Source of the DNA: Neostapfia colusana
Taxonomy: Eukaryota; Streptophyta; Magnoliopsida; Poales; Poaceae
Assembly (NCBI GenBank): GCA_030760725.1
Contig: JASWHV010000012.1
Location: 32,829,652-32,893,651, forward strand
Length of the DNA: 64,000 nt
Reading direction: 5' to 3'
The notes below the pieces were generated by a model. It saw nothing but the letters and a program-made list of their open reading frames with translations, was not told the origin of the DNA and did no database searches. This document shows, piece after piece, positions 24,045 to 35,119 of the stretch. Each line of letters starts with the position of its first letter. Position 1 is the stretch's first letter. The translations under genes were made by a program, and so were the position numbers.

Positions 24045-27000
24045 TGTAAAAGTCCCAAAACATGTACATGAATAAAACTAAGGTTTGAGTTCATATTGGT
24101 AGCAAAGACATGAAAATGGGACTTGCCAAAACGTTTCTTCATGCAAAGTAATACATGGATGACCATCCAAAATGAGGCTCACATTTCTATTTGAAAGTGT
24201 TGAACCATAAGCAGTTAAATGCCTCTTGCATGTAAGTTTGAAAATCAGATTTGAAATTCAAAGTTCACACATGTGGTGGCCAAAAACTTTGAATAAACGT
24301 GCAGCCATATAATTGGAAATGGTGGGGAAGAGTTTGATGCCAAACTTTTCATTTGTAGGGTGGGCTCAAAAAGGAGTTAAAGAGAAGCATTTTCAAATTC
24401 CATCCGAATTCAAATTTGCTATACAAATTCAGAACTGAAGTTGGAGAATTCAAATTCTTGCCCAGCTTTTAAACTCAGAATTTTGGGAGTTGGGAGGATT
24501 AACATGAGGAGATATTTGAGAGGAAAAAGGTGGGGAGGGACCCACATGTCATAGACTGAAATTGAGAGAAACTTGCATGTGAAGCAAACTGTTGACTGGC
24601 TCTGTTTTCAGCTCACTGAGAGTTGTCACCGTGGAGCCACCAGGGGCATCGGCAGAACCACCAGCTGATTCAATTTTTCCACGCGCTGGCGCCCAGATCC
24701 TTTCCATTCGCTTCTTCAACGTGATCCTCTCCTCAGCCCGAGCAAAGACACGATTTCTTTCTCCTCCTCGCAAGCGCACGCACAGAACCGAGTGCCTCAC
24801 CTCCCCTGCCTCGGCTTGCTCGGGAAACCGAGGAAACAACCGCGCTCTTCCCTCCACGAGCGGCTAAACAACAACACGAGCTCAGCCTCCACCTCCCTGA
24901 CCCGGAAATGAGCGAGCTCCGGCCTCCTGTGCCCGAGAACCGCCGCCACAGCGGCGACCTAGCTTCAACCGATGACAGGGCGCACGTGGGCAGCTCGCCA
25001 CAGCAGTTTTCACGACCATGCGAGGGCGGCAACGGGAGCGCACGGCCACCGTGCTGCTCTCCTCCAATTTGTGGAGCCAACCGTGAAGCATCGACTGGGA
25101 ATTTCCAGATTTTGCTCCGGCGGCTTCAACCCGAGCATCCGGTACGATTTCTTTGAATTTCCTCTCTCTGATCCTCATTAGGTCATCCAACTTGGCACAT
25201 AGACGCTGGACTAGCCGGCGATCGTTTTCCTTTTAGCATCCGTTGCATGAAACCAGCTAGGTGCGACGAATTTTGAGCTCGATCGAAGGCGTTCATGGCT
25301 GACATGATCGGTCACATGGTGCCGACAACCTTACAGCCATTTTTAGCACCTTTGAGGCCTTGCGGAGCTTCCTAGAGGTGCACTGGTGCTGTAGAGCTCG
25401 TCGGTACAGATTTTGGCGGGTGAGAACACACGGCCGACGGCGCCGAACCTCCATCGAGGCCGCCACACGTCGCCGGCCATCTTCCGGTCATCGGCAGTCC
25501 CAAAGCACCTCACCATCATGTTCCTCGGGGTCCTAAACGCACTGGCGGCGAGTTTTAGCTCGGACGGTGGCCGGGAACGGCCAGCCGGCGAGCACTGACT
25601 TGCTCCGGCGAGGGGGAACGCGTGGGCGCGGGAAAGAAGCCGGAGGAGGAAGACGAAGGGGTGGGCCCCGGCTGTCAGCAGCTCAGAATTTAAATCCGTG
25701 ATCAGGTGTGGCTGGGACCCCGTGTGCTGGCGCGCTGAAAAGCTGTGGCCCCGGTGTGGCCCAGTTCCGATTGGCTGGCATTTGAATAAGCAGGTCCAGT
25801 GGAATTTTCAGTAGGAAAACAATTCCAGTGATGGCTCAAACTTTGGAAAATCATAGCTCCTTGTAGAAACCTCCAAATTAAGTGATTCCAATTGGGTTGG
25901 ATTCATCTTTCAGAGTTCTATCCAAATATGAACTCAGATTTGTTTGAAATTCAATATTGTATTCTGGAAAATTCTTTGAAGGTTTTTTGTAAAAGAATTA
26001 TTGAGGGAGTTTGGTTTATCAAAAAATCCTCAAATTTTGCCAGATCATTCTTTAGCATATTGCTGACATTCTAGCAACTTTTCAGCTCATTTGAGGATCA
26101 TTTGAGTAGGAATTTGCTAAATACAAACTGCTGTGTTCATAAGAGTCCAGAAACATTTTCAGAAATTGTTTCCCACTTCAAAAATCTATTCTGGGCAATC
26201 CATAGCTCCAAAAATCATAGGAAAATTTAAGCAAGCTTCCTGAGACATACTTGAAATTTTAGTTCACTCCATTGAGCATGAAAATGCACATTACTTCAGA
26301 ATTAATTCTTTTGAGTAGGAATGCTTAAGGAATTGTTCTGGAAGAACTACTCAAGTAAAAGGGCTGAATTTTGGATCAGATTACTTTCATGTGACCAAGA
26401 ACTCACAGGTAAATTATCAGCTCAAGTTGAGCCCTTGAACTCCCTGTGCTTATTCTCCATACTTATGTATGGGTGGGAATACATGAAGGACTTTGTGAGA
26501 ATTATGGAGAACACAATTTGACTTCACATTAGCTGCAATTTGGCAAGCTAAATCTCTAGTAGTATAGGACCTGCTGTAGAAGTGTGGAGGCCATTGGAGT
26601 TCTTGTTCTCCAGTTGCCTTCAATTCTTTCAGCTCATCTATTATGATCATTAGGGAAAGTAGTTGGGGTATAGCTAGGACATTAAGATCAAGTAGATCAT
26701 TTTTGTTTCTTTGCACAATATAGGCAAACCAAGCCAGTCTTAGTTTTTCCACACAACCTCTGTTCCTAAGAACTCCATTCTATAACTTCTTTCCATTACA
26801 TTCTATAAAACATGTGCATATGCATTTCAATAGGAATCACCACGAAGGGGATTCAAAGGAGTGATTTATTGAAGTGGATCAAGCTCCGAAGAGTCAAGGG
26901 TGGATCAACAAGGACACTAACTGATTATATACGACTACCCTGCAAAACAGGCAAGCTCTGTTTGCATTTAACATATTTAAGTTTTTACTTTGTATTCACT

Positions 27001-28385
27001 TTCAGTTAAGATATGAATTGTGCATTAGGTCTAGTGTTTGATACTCCTCTTGCATAGCCAAATGACCCATGGAGTATTGGGTAGGTGTCCTTACACCATG
27101 TAGAACTGCCATGTTTAAGTAAGGTTCGGTAGAAGTCGAGTGGTGAGATGCTACTCGCAGGTTCAGGAACAACAGGGGCATACGGGATTGGTTCAAAAAT
27201 GAATTAGCAAGTTAAAGTTGAGACCGGAAGGTTGTAGGGGCAGCAGAACATAGGAGCCTGGGTGCTATAGACCTGTTCGTGTCGGTCAAGGACCGATCCG
27301 TACACGGCCCTGTTGAACAAGTTTGAGTTGTGTACCGGACTCATGCTGGTATTATGGGACCCAGTAAACCGATGTACCTCGGGAGGCTGTCGTGGGGCCG
27401 TTTTGGGTCGCCTCAGGCGGACGGCCGGTGTGTAGTATGTGGGGAACATTCTCATGACATCTCATGTTGGTAGGTGCACCATGAGAGTGGCTACTGTATG
27501 GGGCGACTTGATCGATTCAACGGGGGTGAAACGGGAGAAAGGCTGCCGCGTACGACGTCAGTGATGGCTTCTGTAGGCAACATCGAGTACGGGCGTACGT
27601 GTCGTGTAGTCCGGGTGTTATTGATTCGAATCACCGTCGCTCGCGGAATGGACCGAGCATACTTGTTCTCACGGTCGTGATGTAGTAAAAACTTGCATGA
27701 GAAAGGAAGTAATCGCATTGGTTTGAAGTTTCATACTAGCTTTGTATTGGATCTTGATGAATAGGCTAGTGCCAACTCGATTCTTTTATGCCATGAACAA
27801 TTTACATCTGGGAAAAGCGTTTCTTGTTTGATTGTGGACTTCAGATGTGGCGTGCCCAAGGTTACTTAAAATGCTGCAATTAAAACCTGAAAGTAAGGAT
27901 TCACTTTTAGGCGAGTTTAGTTATGCTTATGACATCCTATTTTAGGTTCATAACCTCACATAGAGTTTCATGTTTAGGGTGACAGTTAAGTCTTGCTGAG
28001 CGTTATGCTCACGGATGCTATCCGAGTTGTTTTGCAGGTATTTGACTTCATGCTTAAGAAAAGGGATGCCTATGAGACTCGGTGACCTCTGAGTGTTTAC
28101 TCAAAGAGCATCCTCGCTGCTGCAAATTGTTCTTCGTGTTGCTAGTAAGAAACGTCCGCAGGCTGGGCGGTTTCTTTGTTGCTAGTTTAGAAATGAGTCG
28201 TGAGAGTGATAGTCTTCCGCTGTAGCTTATTTGAGATAAGTATTTGTAAAACACTTTTGTACGCTTCCGCGAGGATTTATGTAATGTGATGTGTTTCTTC
28301 GACCCATGTGCTGTCGGGTGCCGCATATCACGGCACCATGCAACGAGGTCCTGTTGTCGACGGGGCGTCGGTCCGGTCCCTCACA
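24045..28385 (+). repeat. Element B 3' LTR (4341 bp)
   Basis: The counterpart of 13611-17952, with the same internal order. The hairpin here is TGAGCGTTATGCTCA (27997-28011). Near 26946 the sequence is CAAAACAGGCAAGC, a GC-donor match that is changed to CAGTCAAGC in the 5' LTR. No gene is supported. Confidence 0.95.
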
Positions 28386-28430
28386 GCTGGTATCAGAGCT
28401 GTGACAAGTGGTATCAGGAGCCCAGTTACA
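28386..28430 (+). other. 45-bp 3' extension of element B duplicating the primer-binding site region
   Basis: It is identical to 17953-17997 except at two positions and lies between the normal LTR end and the gctgc target-site duplication. It carries TGGTATCAGAGC and a second TGGTATCAGGAGCC. The family-B solo LTR at 53078-57426 ends without it. Confidence 0.9.
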
Positions 28431-28890
28431 GCTGCCAATTGGGTTGAAGAGCTTCCGTGCACACCGTGGGCTAGCCAGACGTCTCTCAATCGCTCGACAG
28501 GGGAAACACCCTTCTTCCTGGTGTATGGGGCTGAGGCCGTCCTTCCCCTAGAAATCACCATGGGCTCATCCCGTGTCTGAGTGTACGACGAAGCCATGCA
28601 GGACCAGCTCCGGCGTGAAGGTGGCAAGCAGCTGTCCGAAACGCCCGATATCGTCAAGTGCTCCAGCGTTATCAGCAGCCGTTCGTGCGGAGAAGACAGC
28701 TCGAGGTGGGCGACCTGGTACTGCGGCGGATACTTTCTCGAGAAGGTGGGAACAAACTCTCCCCCAGCTAGGAAAGCCCCTTCCGAGTAACACAAGTATG
28801 CCGTCCCGGGTGCGTGCGCCTAACCACAGAGGATAGGGTACCTCTCCCAATGCTTGGAACATAGAACACCTCCGCATGTTCTATGTTTAG
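28431..28890 (+). pseudogene. pol: Tat-lineage integrase, C-terminal part (element T1), frameshifted
   Basis: This continues the integrase from 13610 after target-site duplication gctgc (28431-28435). The first segment reads GETPFFLVYGAEAVLP, a hallmark of Tat integrases, and ends in a TGA at 28578. Downstream the conserved C-terminal region is spread over several frames. One contains RRQLEVGDLVLRRILSREGG and then RVTQVCRPGCVRL (about 28680-28830). These are the usual Tat integrase C-terminal motifs, so the gene is real but decayed. The same segment occurs in T2 at 48196-48400. Confidence 0.88.
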
Positions 28891-29139
28891 CACAGTGATA
28901 GGGTCCTGTTTTCTCCAAAAAGGGTGTCATAGTGTCCACGTACAAAGCTTAGAAAAACTAAGTCCCGGAGGAGTCCTAACACTCTCAACATCTGGGATGG
29001 GTCGCTGCCTTCTAACACGGTTTGTTTCCTCCTTTGATGAAGAGCCTAAAGTGAGAAAATTTTGTCTTGTCCTGTGCATTCCCCCTTTACAGTTTGTGCT
29101 TCCTCAAGCACATCAACTGTAAACGGGCAAAGCCACGTA

Positions 29140-29925
29140 CCCTTGGCCCTAAGACCAGCCCTGAGGCTACCACGTGTGCTTGAGCTCCGGAGACGACACG
29201 TACGCCTCCCTGCCGAGGAGAGCTCCGGTGCTGACATGTGCTCCGGGCTCTGGTTCGAACCTCCCCACTGAGGTGAGGTCCGGAGCTGCCACGTGTCCCA
29301 TGGCTCCGACCCGCCTCCCTGTTGAGGACAGATCCGGAGCAGACACGTGCCCTGGGCTCCGGTCCGAAGCCTCCCTGCTGAGGTGGAACTCGGAGCTGCC
29401 ACATGTCACCTGGATCGGAGTCTCCACCCCACTGAGGGTAGCCTCGAAGCACACACGCGCCGCGGGCATATCCCCTTTACAGTTTGTGCTTCCTCAAGCA
29501 TATCAACTGCAAATGGGCAAGCCATTTTCCCTAGGCCCCGAGGTCAGTTCTGGGGCTATCACGTGCGCTTGAACTTCAGAACCGGCGAGTTCCCAAGGCT
29601 CCGGTCCTAAGCATCCCTGCTGGGCGAAGTCCGGAACTATCACGTGTCCTCAAACTCCGAGATTCCTCCCCGCTGAGAACAGCTCCGGTACTGACACATG
29701 CCCCGGGCTCCGATCACGGTCTCCCTGCAAAGTGGGGTCCGGAACTACCAGGTGTTCCTAGGATCCGAGCTGCCCCCCAAGACCCCCCCCCCCCCCCCCC
29801 CCGCCGAGAACAGCTCCGGTGCAGGCACGTGTCCTGGGCTCCGGGTGTAGTCTCTCCTCCTCCCAGGTGTCCAGGGCTGCCATGTGTCTCCTTGGAAAGG
29901 ACTGGGGACAAGGTTCAAACTTCCT
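29140..29925 (+). repeat. GC-rich minisatellite, about 107-bp unit of two similar halves (T1 3' UTR)
   Basis: Repeated motifs are gaggtgaggtccggagctg, ccacgtgtcc and gagctccggtgctgacac. The same unit recurs inside the T1 LTR. A run of 20 C lies at 29783-29802. Confidence 0.8.
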
Positions 29926-30348
29926 TCAAATCCTTGCGCTGCCGAGGATCCGGAAGGAGTGGTAGTCACACTGCCGAAGCACCCTGGGCCTTTACGCTGC
30001 TAAGGACCCAGAGGAACAAGCTCGAGACATCGGGAAAGGAGCTACCCACGTTGGCTAAGTCATCCTGGACCCTTGCACTGCCAAGGGTCCGAAGTCTACA
30101 TCTACGACATAGGACAATGAAAGACTTGAAACAAAGATACTTTCATTAATAACAGAGTTCTGGCGTACAAAAGGGGATACAAGACAACTAAGGAACTTAG
30201 CAACCCCTCTAGCACGTCGCCTTAGAACTCACCACCACCAATGACAGGTAGGACCCAGGTCCACCAGTCAGACACTGGCGGGATAGGCGAGTAGAAACTC
30301 GGTAACGTTCGGAGATTCTCGAGGGAAGCAGCACGGTATTCCTGCAGC

Positions 30349-30633
30349 CTATGGGCTGCCGCAATAATTACCCCGAGGCAACCCCTCGAGTGCATCGTCG
30401 TGACCCGTCAAGTCAGGAGTAAACACAATGACACGCTGCTGCTTTGACTGAATACGCCCACTATGCCAAGGACGTGCAAACTTTTCGTCTCCTCGGTTCA
30501 ACCACTCGTCCACTACACGAAAGTCTCGCCACCGCTTCGGTTTCCAAAGTACAGGTTCAAAACCACCACGCGGGAGAGATGGGGGCCCCACGTGCAGGCT
30601 CGATGCCTCCCTCGAACTAGGCCAGGGGGCCAC
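30349..30633 (-). pseudogene. Antisense reading frame in the T1 3' UTR (Tat-type antisense ORF, remnant)
   Basis: On the minus strand the frame ending at 30349 contains KRWRDFRVVDEWLNRG, then VIVFTPDLTGHDDALE and RGNYCGSP. It has mixed, protein-like composition, unlike the repeat-derived frame upstream of it. Tat-lineage elements are known for antisense ORFs between pol and the 3' LTR; that this is one of them is an inference from position and composition. The frame appears longer (up to 31131) only because it runs into the LTR minisatellite. No domain is recognised and the function is unknown. Confidence 0.5.
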
Positions 30634-30699
30634 TGTCGGTACTTTGCAGACTGGGTACCCCCACGTAGTGGGTAAAAGACGGCATGGGCCCTGCCTCCC

Positions 30700-31125
30700 T
30701 GCTGAGGCGGGCCCCAAAATAAGCCACGTGCCTTGGGCCCCATGGTCAGCCCTGGGGCTACCGTGTTCGCTTGAGCTCTGGAGCCGACACATGCCTTGGG
30801 CTCCGGTCCGAGCCTCCCCACTGGGGTGAGGTCCGGGGCTGCCACGTGTCCCTGGGCTCCGAGCCGCCTCCCCGCTGAGGAGAGCTCCAGTGCTGACACA
30901 TGCTCCAGGCTCTGGTCTGAGCCTCCCCGTTGAGGTGAGGTCCGGAGCTGCCACGTGTCCTCGGGCTCCGAGCCGCCTCCTCGCTGAGGACAGCTCCGGT
31001 GCAGACACATGACCCGAGCTCCGGCCAGAGCCTCTCCGCTGAGGTGAGGTCCGGAGCCGCCACGTGTCTCCTAGCTCCGAGCCTCCTCCCCGCTGAGGAG
31101 AGCTTTGGAGCCTCCACGTGCCCCA
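30700..31125 (+). repeat. Minisatellite within the T1 LTR, about 109-bp period
   Basis: gaggtgaggtccggagctg-type motifs recur at about 30823, 30931 and 31041. Each period has two half-units of about 52-57 bp, ending ctgacacatgctcc or gccacgtgtcc. Long minus-strand ORFs here are by-products of the repeat. Confidence 0.85.
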
Positions 31126-31513
31126 CGACAACTCATGGGTCGTGGGACGACGAGGTCAAGAAGAAAGTGCGCTGTCAGACCTTGCATTCAAGGCTCGTGG
31201 CTTCCCCAGAAGCATGGCACACTCCGCACGCCTCCGTCCTCTGCTTGTTCGCTAGTACGGTGACAAGACAGGCGAAGGCATGACAACGGCACGATGCCAC
31301 CCAAGCAGGGTGAGAAGACGCAGCGACAAGATGTCGTCTTCATGATCACCTGACACGCGGTCAGGGGCGCTCAGCGCGCCGGACGGAGGGACTTAACTCC
31401 CCCGCCGGCCACTCTACTCAGAGGACGAAGCCTTAGGTCGTGTATAGGATACTCAAAGCTTCGGGGCCACCTGTCGGGCCCCAGGCCTCATTGTAACCAC
31501 TCCGGCCTTGAAC

Positions 31514-31520
31514 TATAAAA
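31514..31520 (+). promoter_or_regulatory. TATA box of the T1 LTR promoter
   Basis: TATAAAA within gaactataaaagg, about 265 bp before the LTR end. This is the usual place for a plant Ty3/gypsy promoter. Confidence 0.7.
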
Positions 31521-31783
31521 GGATCGGGGTGACCACCCTGCAAAGGGTTCCGATTCCACGCCCTCAAGATCACACAACGCAAAAGCGCTCACGCTCAACC
31601 AATAGAACAAGCACACCCGTGGACGTAGGGTATTACGCTCCGGCGGCCCGAACCACGTAAATCCATGTGTTCATCCGCTCCCTCGAGCACAGGTCGCGAA
31701 GGGCGCCAAGCCCCCTCCAAAAAAAAAGAACCTCGCGAGCTGCTTCGGAGCAGGCCGGGAGTGTCGCAGCTCACACTCCAACA

Positions 31784-32090
31784 AAAATAATTTATGTTTA
31801 TAATTTTAAAGTCAAATTTGATTGTTTTCTATAATTTAATTGTTTCATATTACTTATCGCAAGCTATATTTACAATCTTTATAAGCAACTTAGTTTTTTG
31901 TTGCATTACCATTCAAAATGGATATTTTTTAGACTTATTTATTGGACTTGTAGTATGTTTATAAAAAAGTCACACCCATAGGGTGCGGGTGCCAATTCTC
32001 TATCGCGGGCGCGGGTGCGGGTTTCAAATTTTATCCACAACCTCTTTTGTTTCGGGCAGGTTTTACCTCCACCCGACCCATCCCTAGAGG
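31784..32090. other. AT-rich interval, no gene seen
   Basis: 307 bp between the T1 LTR and the LINE tail. It holds AT-rich sequence and a short degenerate stretch of gggtgcgggtgcc type (about 31981-32020). Nothing further is recognised. Confidence 0.5.
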
Positions 32091-32859
32091 AATTGGGGCA
32101 GCTAGGACTAATCATTCAGGAGCTTGGAATCAATGAAGGGGATAAGGACCAATGGATGTTTATCTGGGGATCTTAGAAATATTAGTCAGAGGAAATTTTA
32201 TAACAGACCGTTTGAACACTTTTATCCGCCCACTTTGTTCTCTGATATTTGGAAATCAAAATGCAACAACAAACTCAAAATCTTTGCTTGGTTACACTTC
32301 ATGGACAGGCTTAACACTATAAATCTACTTAGAATAAAACAGTATAAGATTTATAATAATGATTATAGCTGTATACATTGCTCAAGACCTGCGAAGGAAA
32401 TGGCCTTGCATTTGTTTTCAAATGTGATTTCAGTAAAGTTTGTTGGGATTGGATTGGGATTCATTGGAGATGCCAGTACAGCTTCTTGGATATGATCTCA
32501 GATGCCAAAAAGGATTTTCGATATGGCTTCTTCATGGAAGTTTTATTGATTGCCTGTTGGATAATCTGTAAGCAAAGAAATTTAACGGTAAGATTTTTCA
32601 GGCAATTATCCCGCATACATCGTTCTGGCAAATAATGTTCAAGGAGAATGCAGGCTACAAGCTTACAGAATGACAGATGATATTAGAAAAAAAATGCTTC
32701 GATCTCGTCTCTTGCCTAGTCTGACTATAAAGTAACATTTTATTTTCTATTTGTTCCTTTGAGGACTGTTGATTGTACAGTTAGCTGTATCTTTTTATCA
32801 TTTAATTTATTTCAGCAGTAGGATATCCCTGCTGCTTCCTTCTCTTAAAAAAACTTAGT
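32091..32859 (+). mobile_element. 5'-truncated L1-type LINE, 3' end with zf-RVT remnant
   Basis: Two overlapping frames (32124-32495 and 32378-32635) give the zinc-binding C-terminal region of plant L1 reverse transcriptase. It reads IWKSKCNNKLKIFAWLHF, then YSCIHCSRPAKEMALHLF, then FSKVCWDWIGIHW after a frameshift near 32420. A 3' UTR typical of these elements follows, with tttcagcagtaggatatccc and a short A run at 32848-32854. The RT and endonuclease domains are missing, so this is a dead tail fragment. The exact left boundary and the target-site duplication were not resolved. Confidence 0.75.
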
Positions 32860-33104
32860 ACCTAGTTTACAAATTAACCTCCATCTATCACTAATCACTC
32901 TGTAGTTTCCATGTCAAAGGATCTCCAAATAACGTCCAAACTCTAAACTCAATCTTTTCAATTGAATCAAAAAACTTATACCAAATGAACATAAGGGTAT
33001 AATATTTTTTGTAATGAAATACTCTTAATTATTACCCTAACTGCATATCGCATATTTGGCCATCGGCCATCTCTTTTGTGTAGCTAGGGAGAAAGTTAAC
33101 ATCA
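32860..33104. other. AT-rich interval between LINE and CACTA-1
   Basis: 245 bp of AT-rich sequence. No gene or repeat is recognised. Confidence 0.5.
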
Positions 33105-33119
33105 CACTAATACAAAAAG

Positions 33120-33500
33120 TATTTTCAGAGGCGCCTCCTATTTCTTGTACAGGCGATCTGTTTTTTTTAAAAAAAGCATGTGATGTCCAATGAATTAAAA
33201 ACCAGCTGTGATAATTTAGTATCACAGACGGTCCGTAAAACAAAACTACCTGTAAAAACATACGGATTTTTACAGGTGACCGTACTTACAAACCGCCTGT
33301 GAAAATGGACAATATCTCAGGTGGTTTTTGTTAAAAACCCGCCCGTAAAAATAGACTTCTTTATACAGGCGGTTTATATAGAAAACTACCTGTGATAATA
33401 GACAATATCTAAGGTGGTTATGTTTTACGGACCACCTGTTAAAATACACATGTGGTTTCATATATCGACCGTATGTGAAAACAAGTGTATATATAACCTT
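33120..33500 (+). repeat. Left subterminal repeats of CACTA-1
   Basis: Multiple short motifs of the forms tacaggcggtt and acctgtgataatag occur in both orientations. In En/Spm elements such motifs bind the TnpA-like protein. Confidence 0.75.
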
Positions 33501-34077
33501 CACAGGTTCTTGTCTGAGCGCAGTTCAGCTAGCTAGAGTCGTGGCGGACAATATTTTTGCAAAATTTGGGGGGGGCGATTTTGTTTCCAAATATTTTTAG
33601 AGGTATGTCTCCTTATTATTATTCTATGCTTTTGCTTCGCTTTTCCTTTCTTTTTGATGTGATTTAAGGCCTCAAATTTGTAATTTACGTTCTGCACGAA
33701 ATTTCCTATATTTTTAGATCTGGAGACGGATAAGAGTTAAATTAGGGATTATATTAAAGATTTACCTCTTCATAAGGTAAGACTATGATCTTGCTTCGTT
33801 TTTTCTCTCCTTTGGGTGCAATTTGCGGTCTTAAATTTTGAAATTAGGTTCTGAATTTTTAAGGATTTAGAAGATTTAGAAATAGAATTAAGCTAAATTT
33901 AGAATCTTTTTAAAGATTTTTCTCTCCAAAAGGTATGTCTTGCTATATTGTATATATCCTACATTTTCAAATTTTTATTTATGGTTTCATAAATTTTCTA
34001 ATTTTTAATTTTAGACGTGGAAATGGATGAGAATAAAATAATATCTCTTTTACATTTTTACGTACAGTCTGACATTG

Positions 34078-34999
34078 ATGATGGACCAAGTGTGGATGTA
34101 CAATATGCCAAGATCTGATCTTATGTACATTCAAAATGTTGCAAGCTTTATTGAAGCGTCCAAGAGACATGAGAAGATGCAAAAGATAGATGATATATTA
34201 TATCCTTGTATCGACTGCGAAAATAAGATTGCTTGGACAGATACTATAGTAATTCAATCATACTTGGTAAAAAGAAGTTTTAAGAAAAACTATACAATGT
34301 GGACAGAGCATGGTTAGTTAGATACACATGAAGTAGATAATGATGATGAGAAACGTGTCAGATATTCAGATATGGATAATGCTCATATCGATTATGGTCG
34401 TGTCAATCATGATGATGACGACGATGATGAGTTGAGGTGATGTTGCGTCACATGGAACCACATGTGTTGATTTCTATAGGAACAAGTAAAGGTTTAAGTA
34501 AAATGGAGACATTATAGAGTGCGTCAAAAGAGCTTTTATATGATGAATCAACGGGTTGTTATAAAGGGTTTACTACGTTGCGTGCAGTCCTAGAATTACT
34601 AAAGTTAAAGGTCAAGCACGTATGGTCCGATTGTAGTTTCACTGATCTTTTGTATCTTCTGGCTAGGTGTCGCTAGGTGTAACAAAAATACACGTTTGTC
34701 TGAACCATTGTATTCGGTATCATAAAGAGCATGAGCTCGCAACGAGATGTCCGATCTGTGGTGTCAGTAGATACAAAAAGGACTACAATCACCTGTATGT
34801 TACCAACATGAATAAAACCCAAAAAATAAGAACAGTTCTATTGGCCGTGAGGGTGATGATGATACTTATGACGATGCATACCGGAAGAATAAGAGAAAGA
34901 TTTTTGCCTTGGTGATGTGCTACCTTCCAGTAATTGATCGCCTGAAGTGTTTGTTCTCAAACACCAGGGAGGCCAAACTTATGCTTTAGCATTCTAAGC
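34078..34999 (+). pseudogene. CACTA TNP2 transposase, N-terminal remnant (Transpos_assoc and start of TNP2)
   Basis: The frame from 34078 gives the transposase-associated domain: WMYNMPRSDLMYIQNV, then CIDCENKIAW and SFKKNYTMWTEHG. It is broken by a TAG at 34315. Further pieces follow in shifted frames: SASKELLYDESTGCYKGF, the TNP2 signature IHVCLNHCIRYHKEHE with CPICGVSRYKKD (about 34680-34780), and YLPVIDRLKCLFSN (about 34920-34960). The catalytic Transposase_21 core is absent, because the sequence passes directly to an unrelated gene remnant. TNP2 normally cuts the transposon ends; this copy cannot. Confidence 0.8.
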
Positions 35000-35119
35000 A
35001 GCGCACAAAGAACTTAGCAAACAACTTTTCCCGGTCAGTAGAATGCAAGAGTGGTACATGATGTGTAGCACAAAATATGATATTTCTAATATCACATATC
35101 GTGTGCTGGAAGAAGCATT

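Larger units (their letters stand above)
13611..28430 (+). mobile_element. Element B: complete Tekay/Del-like chromovirus retrotransposon inserted in T1 integrase
   Basis: This complete 14.8-kb element has 4342-bp and 4341-bp LTRs, a tRNA-Met primer-binding site, a 1.5-kb leader, gag-pol, a polypurine tract and a 5-bp target-site duplication (gctgc). By eye the first 195 bases of the two LTRs differ at five positions and one gap, so it is younger than element A. It is the same broad clade as A, but the LTR sequence is a different family. It is coding-defective: TAG at 19684, a 1-base frameshift near 21168, TGA at 21906 and 22980, TAG at 23889, and changed catalytic residues in reverse transcriptase and RNase H. 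The right end carries an extra 45 bp beyond the normal LTR end. Confidence 0.95.
28891..30633 (+). other. T1 region between integrase and the 3' LTR (repeat-rich 3' UTR)
   Basis: 1.7 kb without a sense-strand gene. The first 250 bp are shared with T2 (48401-48481 and 52713-52860). A GC-rich minisatellite follows (about 29140-29925). The block 29930-30175 matches T2 at 58330-58570. The last part carries a minus-strand reading frame. The polypurine tract gccagggggccac sits at 30621-30633, just before the LTR. Confidence 0.75.
30634..31783 (+). repeat. T1 3' LTR (1150 bp)
   Basis: It starts TGTCGGTACTTTGC after a polypurine tract and ends ACTCCAACA. It contains the minisatellite at about 30700-31125 with a period near 109 bp, and a TATA box at 31514. 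The right flank is aaaat (31784-31788). The partner LTR is outside the window. Confidence 0.85.

Noticed and set aside
29783..29802. Run of 20 C as a functional element
   Set aside because: A homopolymer of this length is more likely a slippage product or sequencing artefact; no function is supported.
30634..31131. N-terminal part of the 260-codon minus-strand ORF over the T1 LTR
   Set aside because: It is a translation of the minisatellite. Only the part below 30634 has protein-like sequence.
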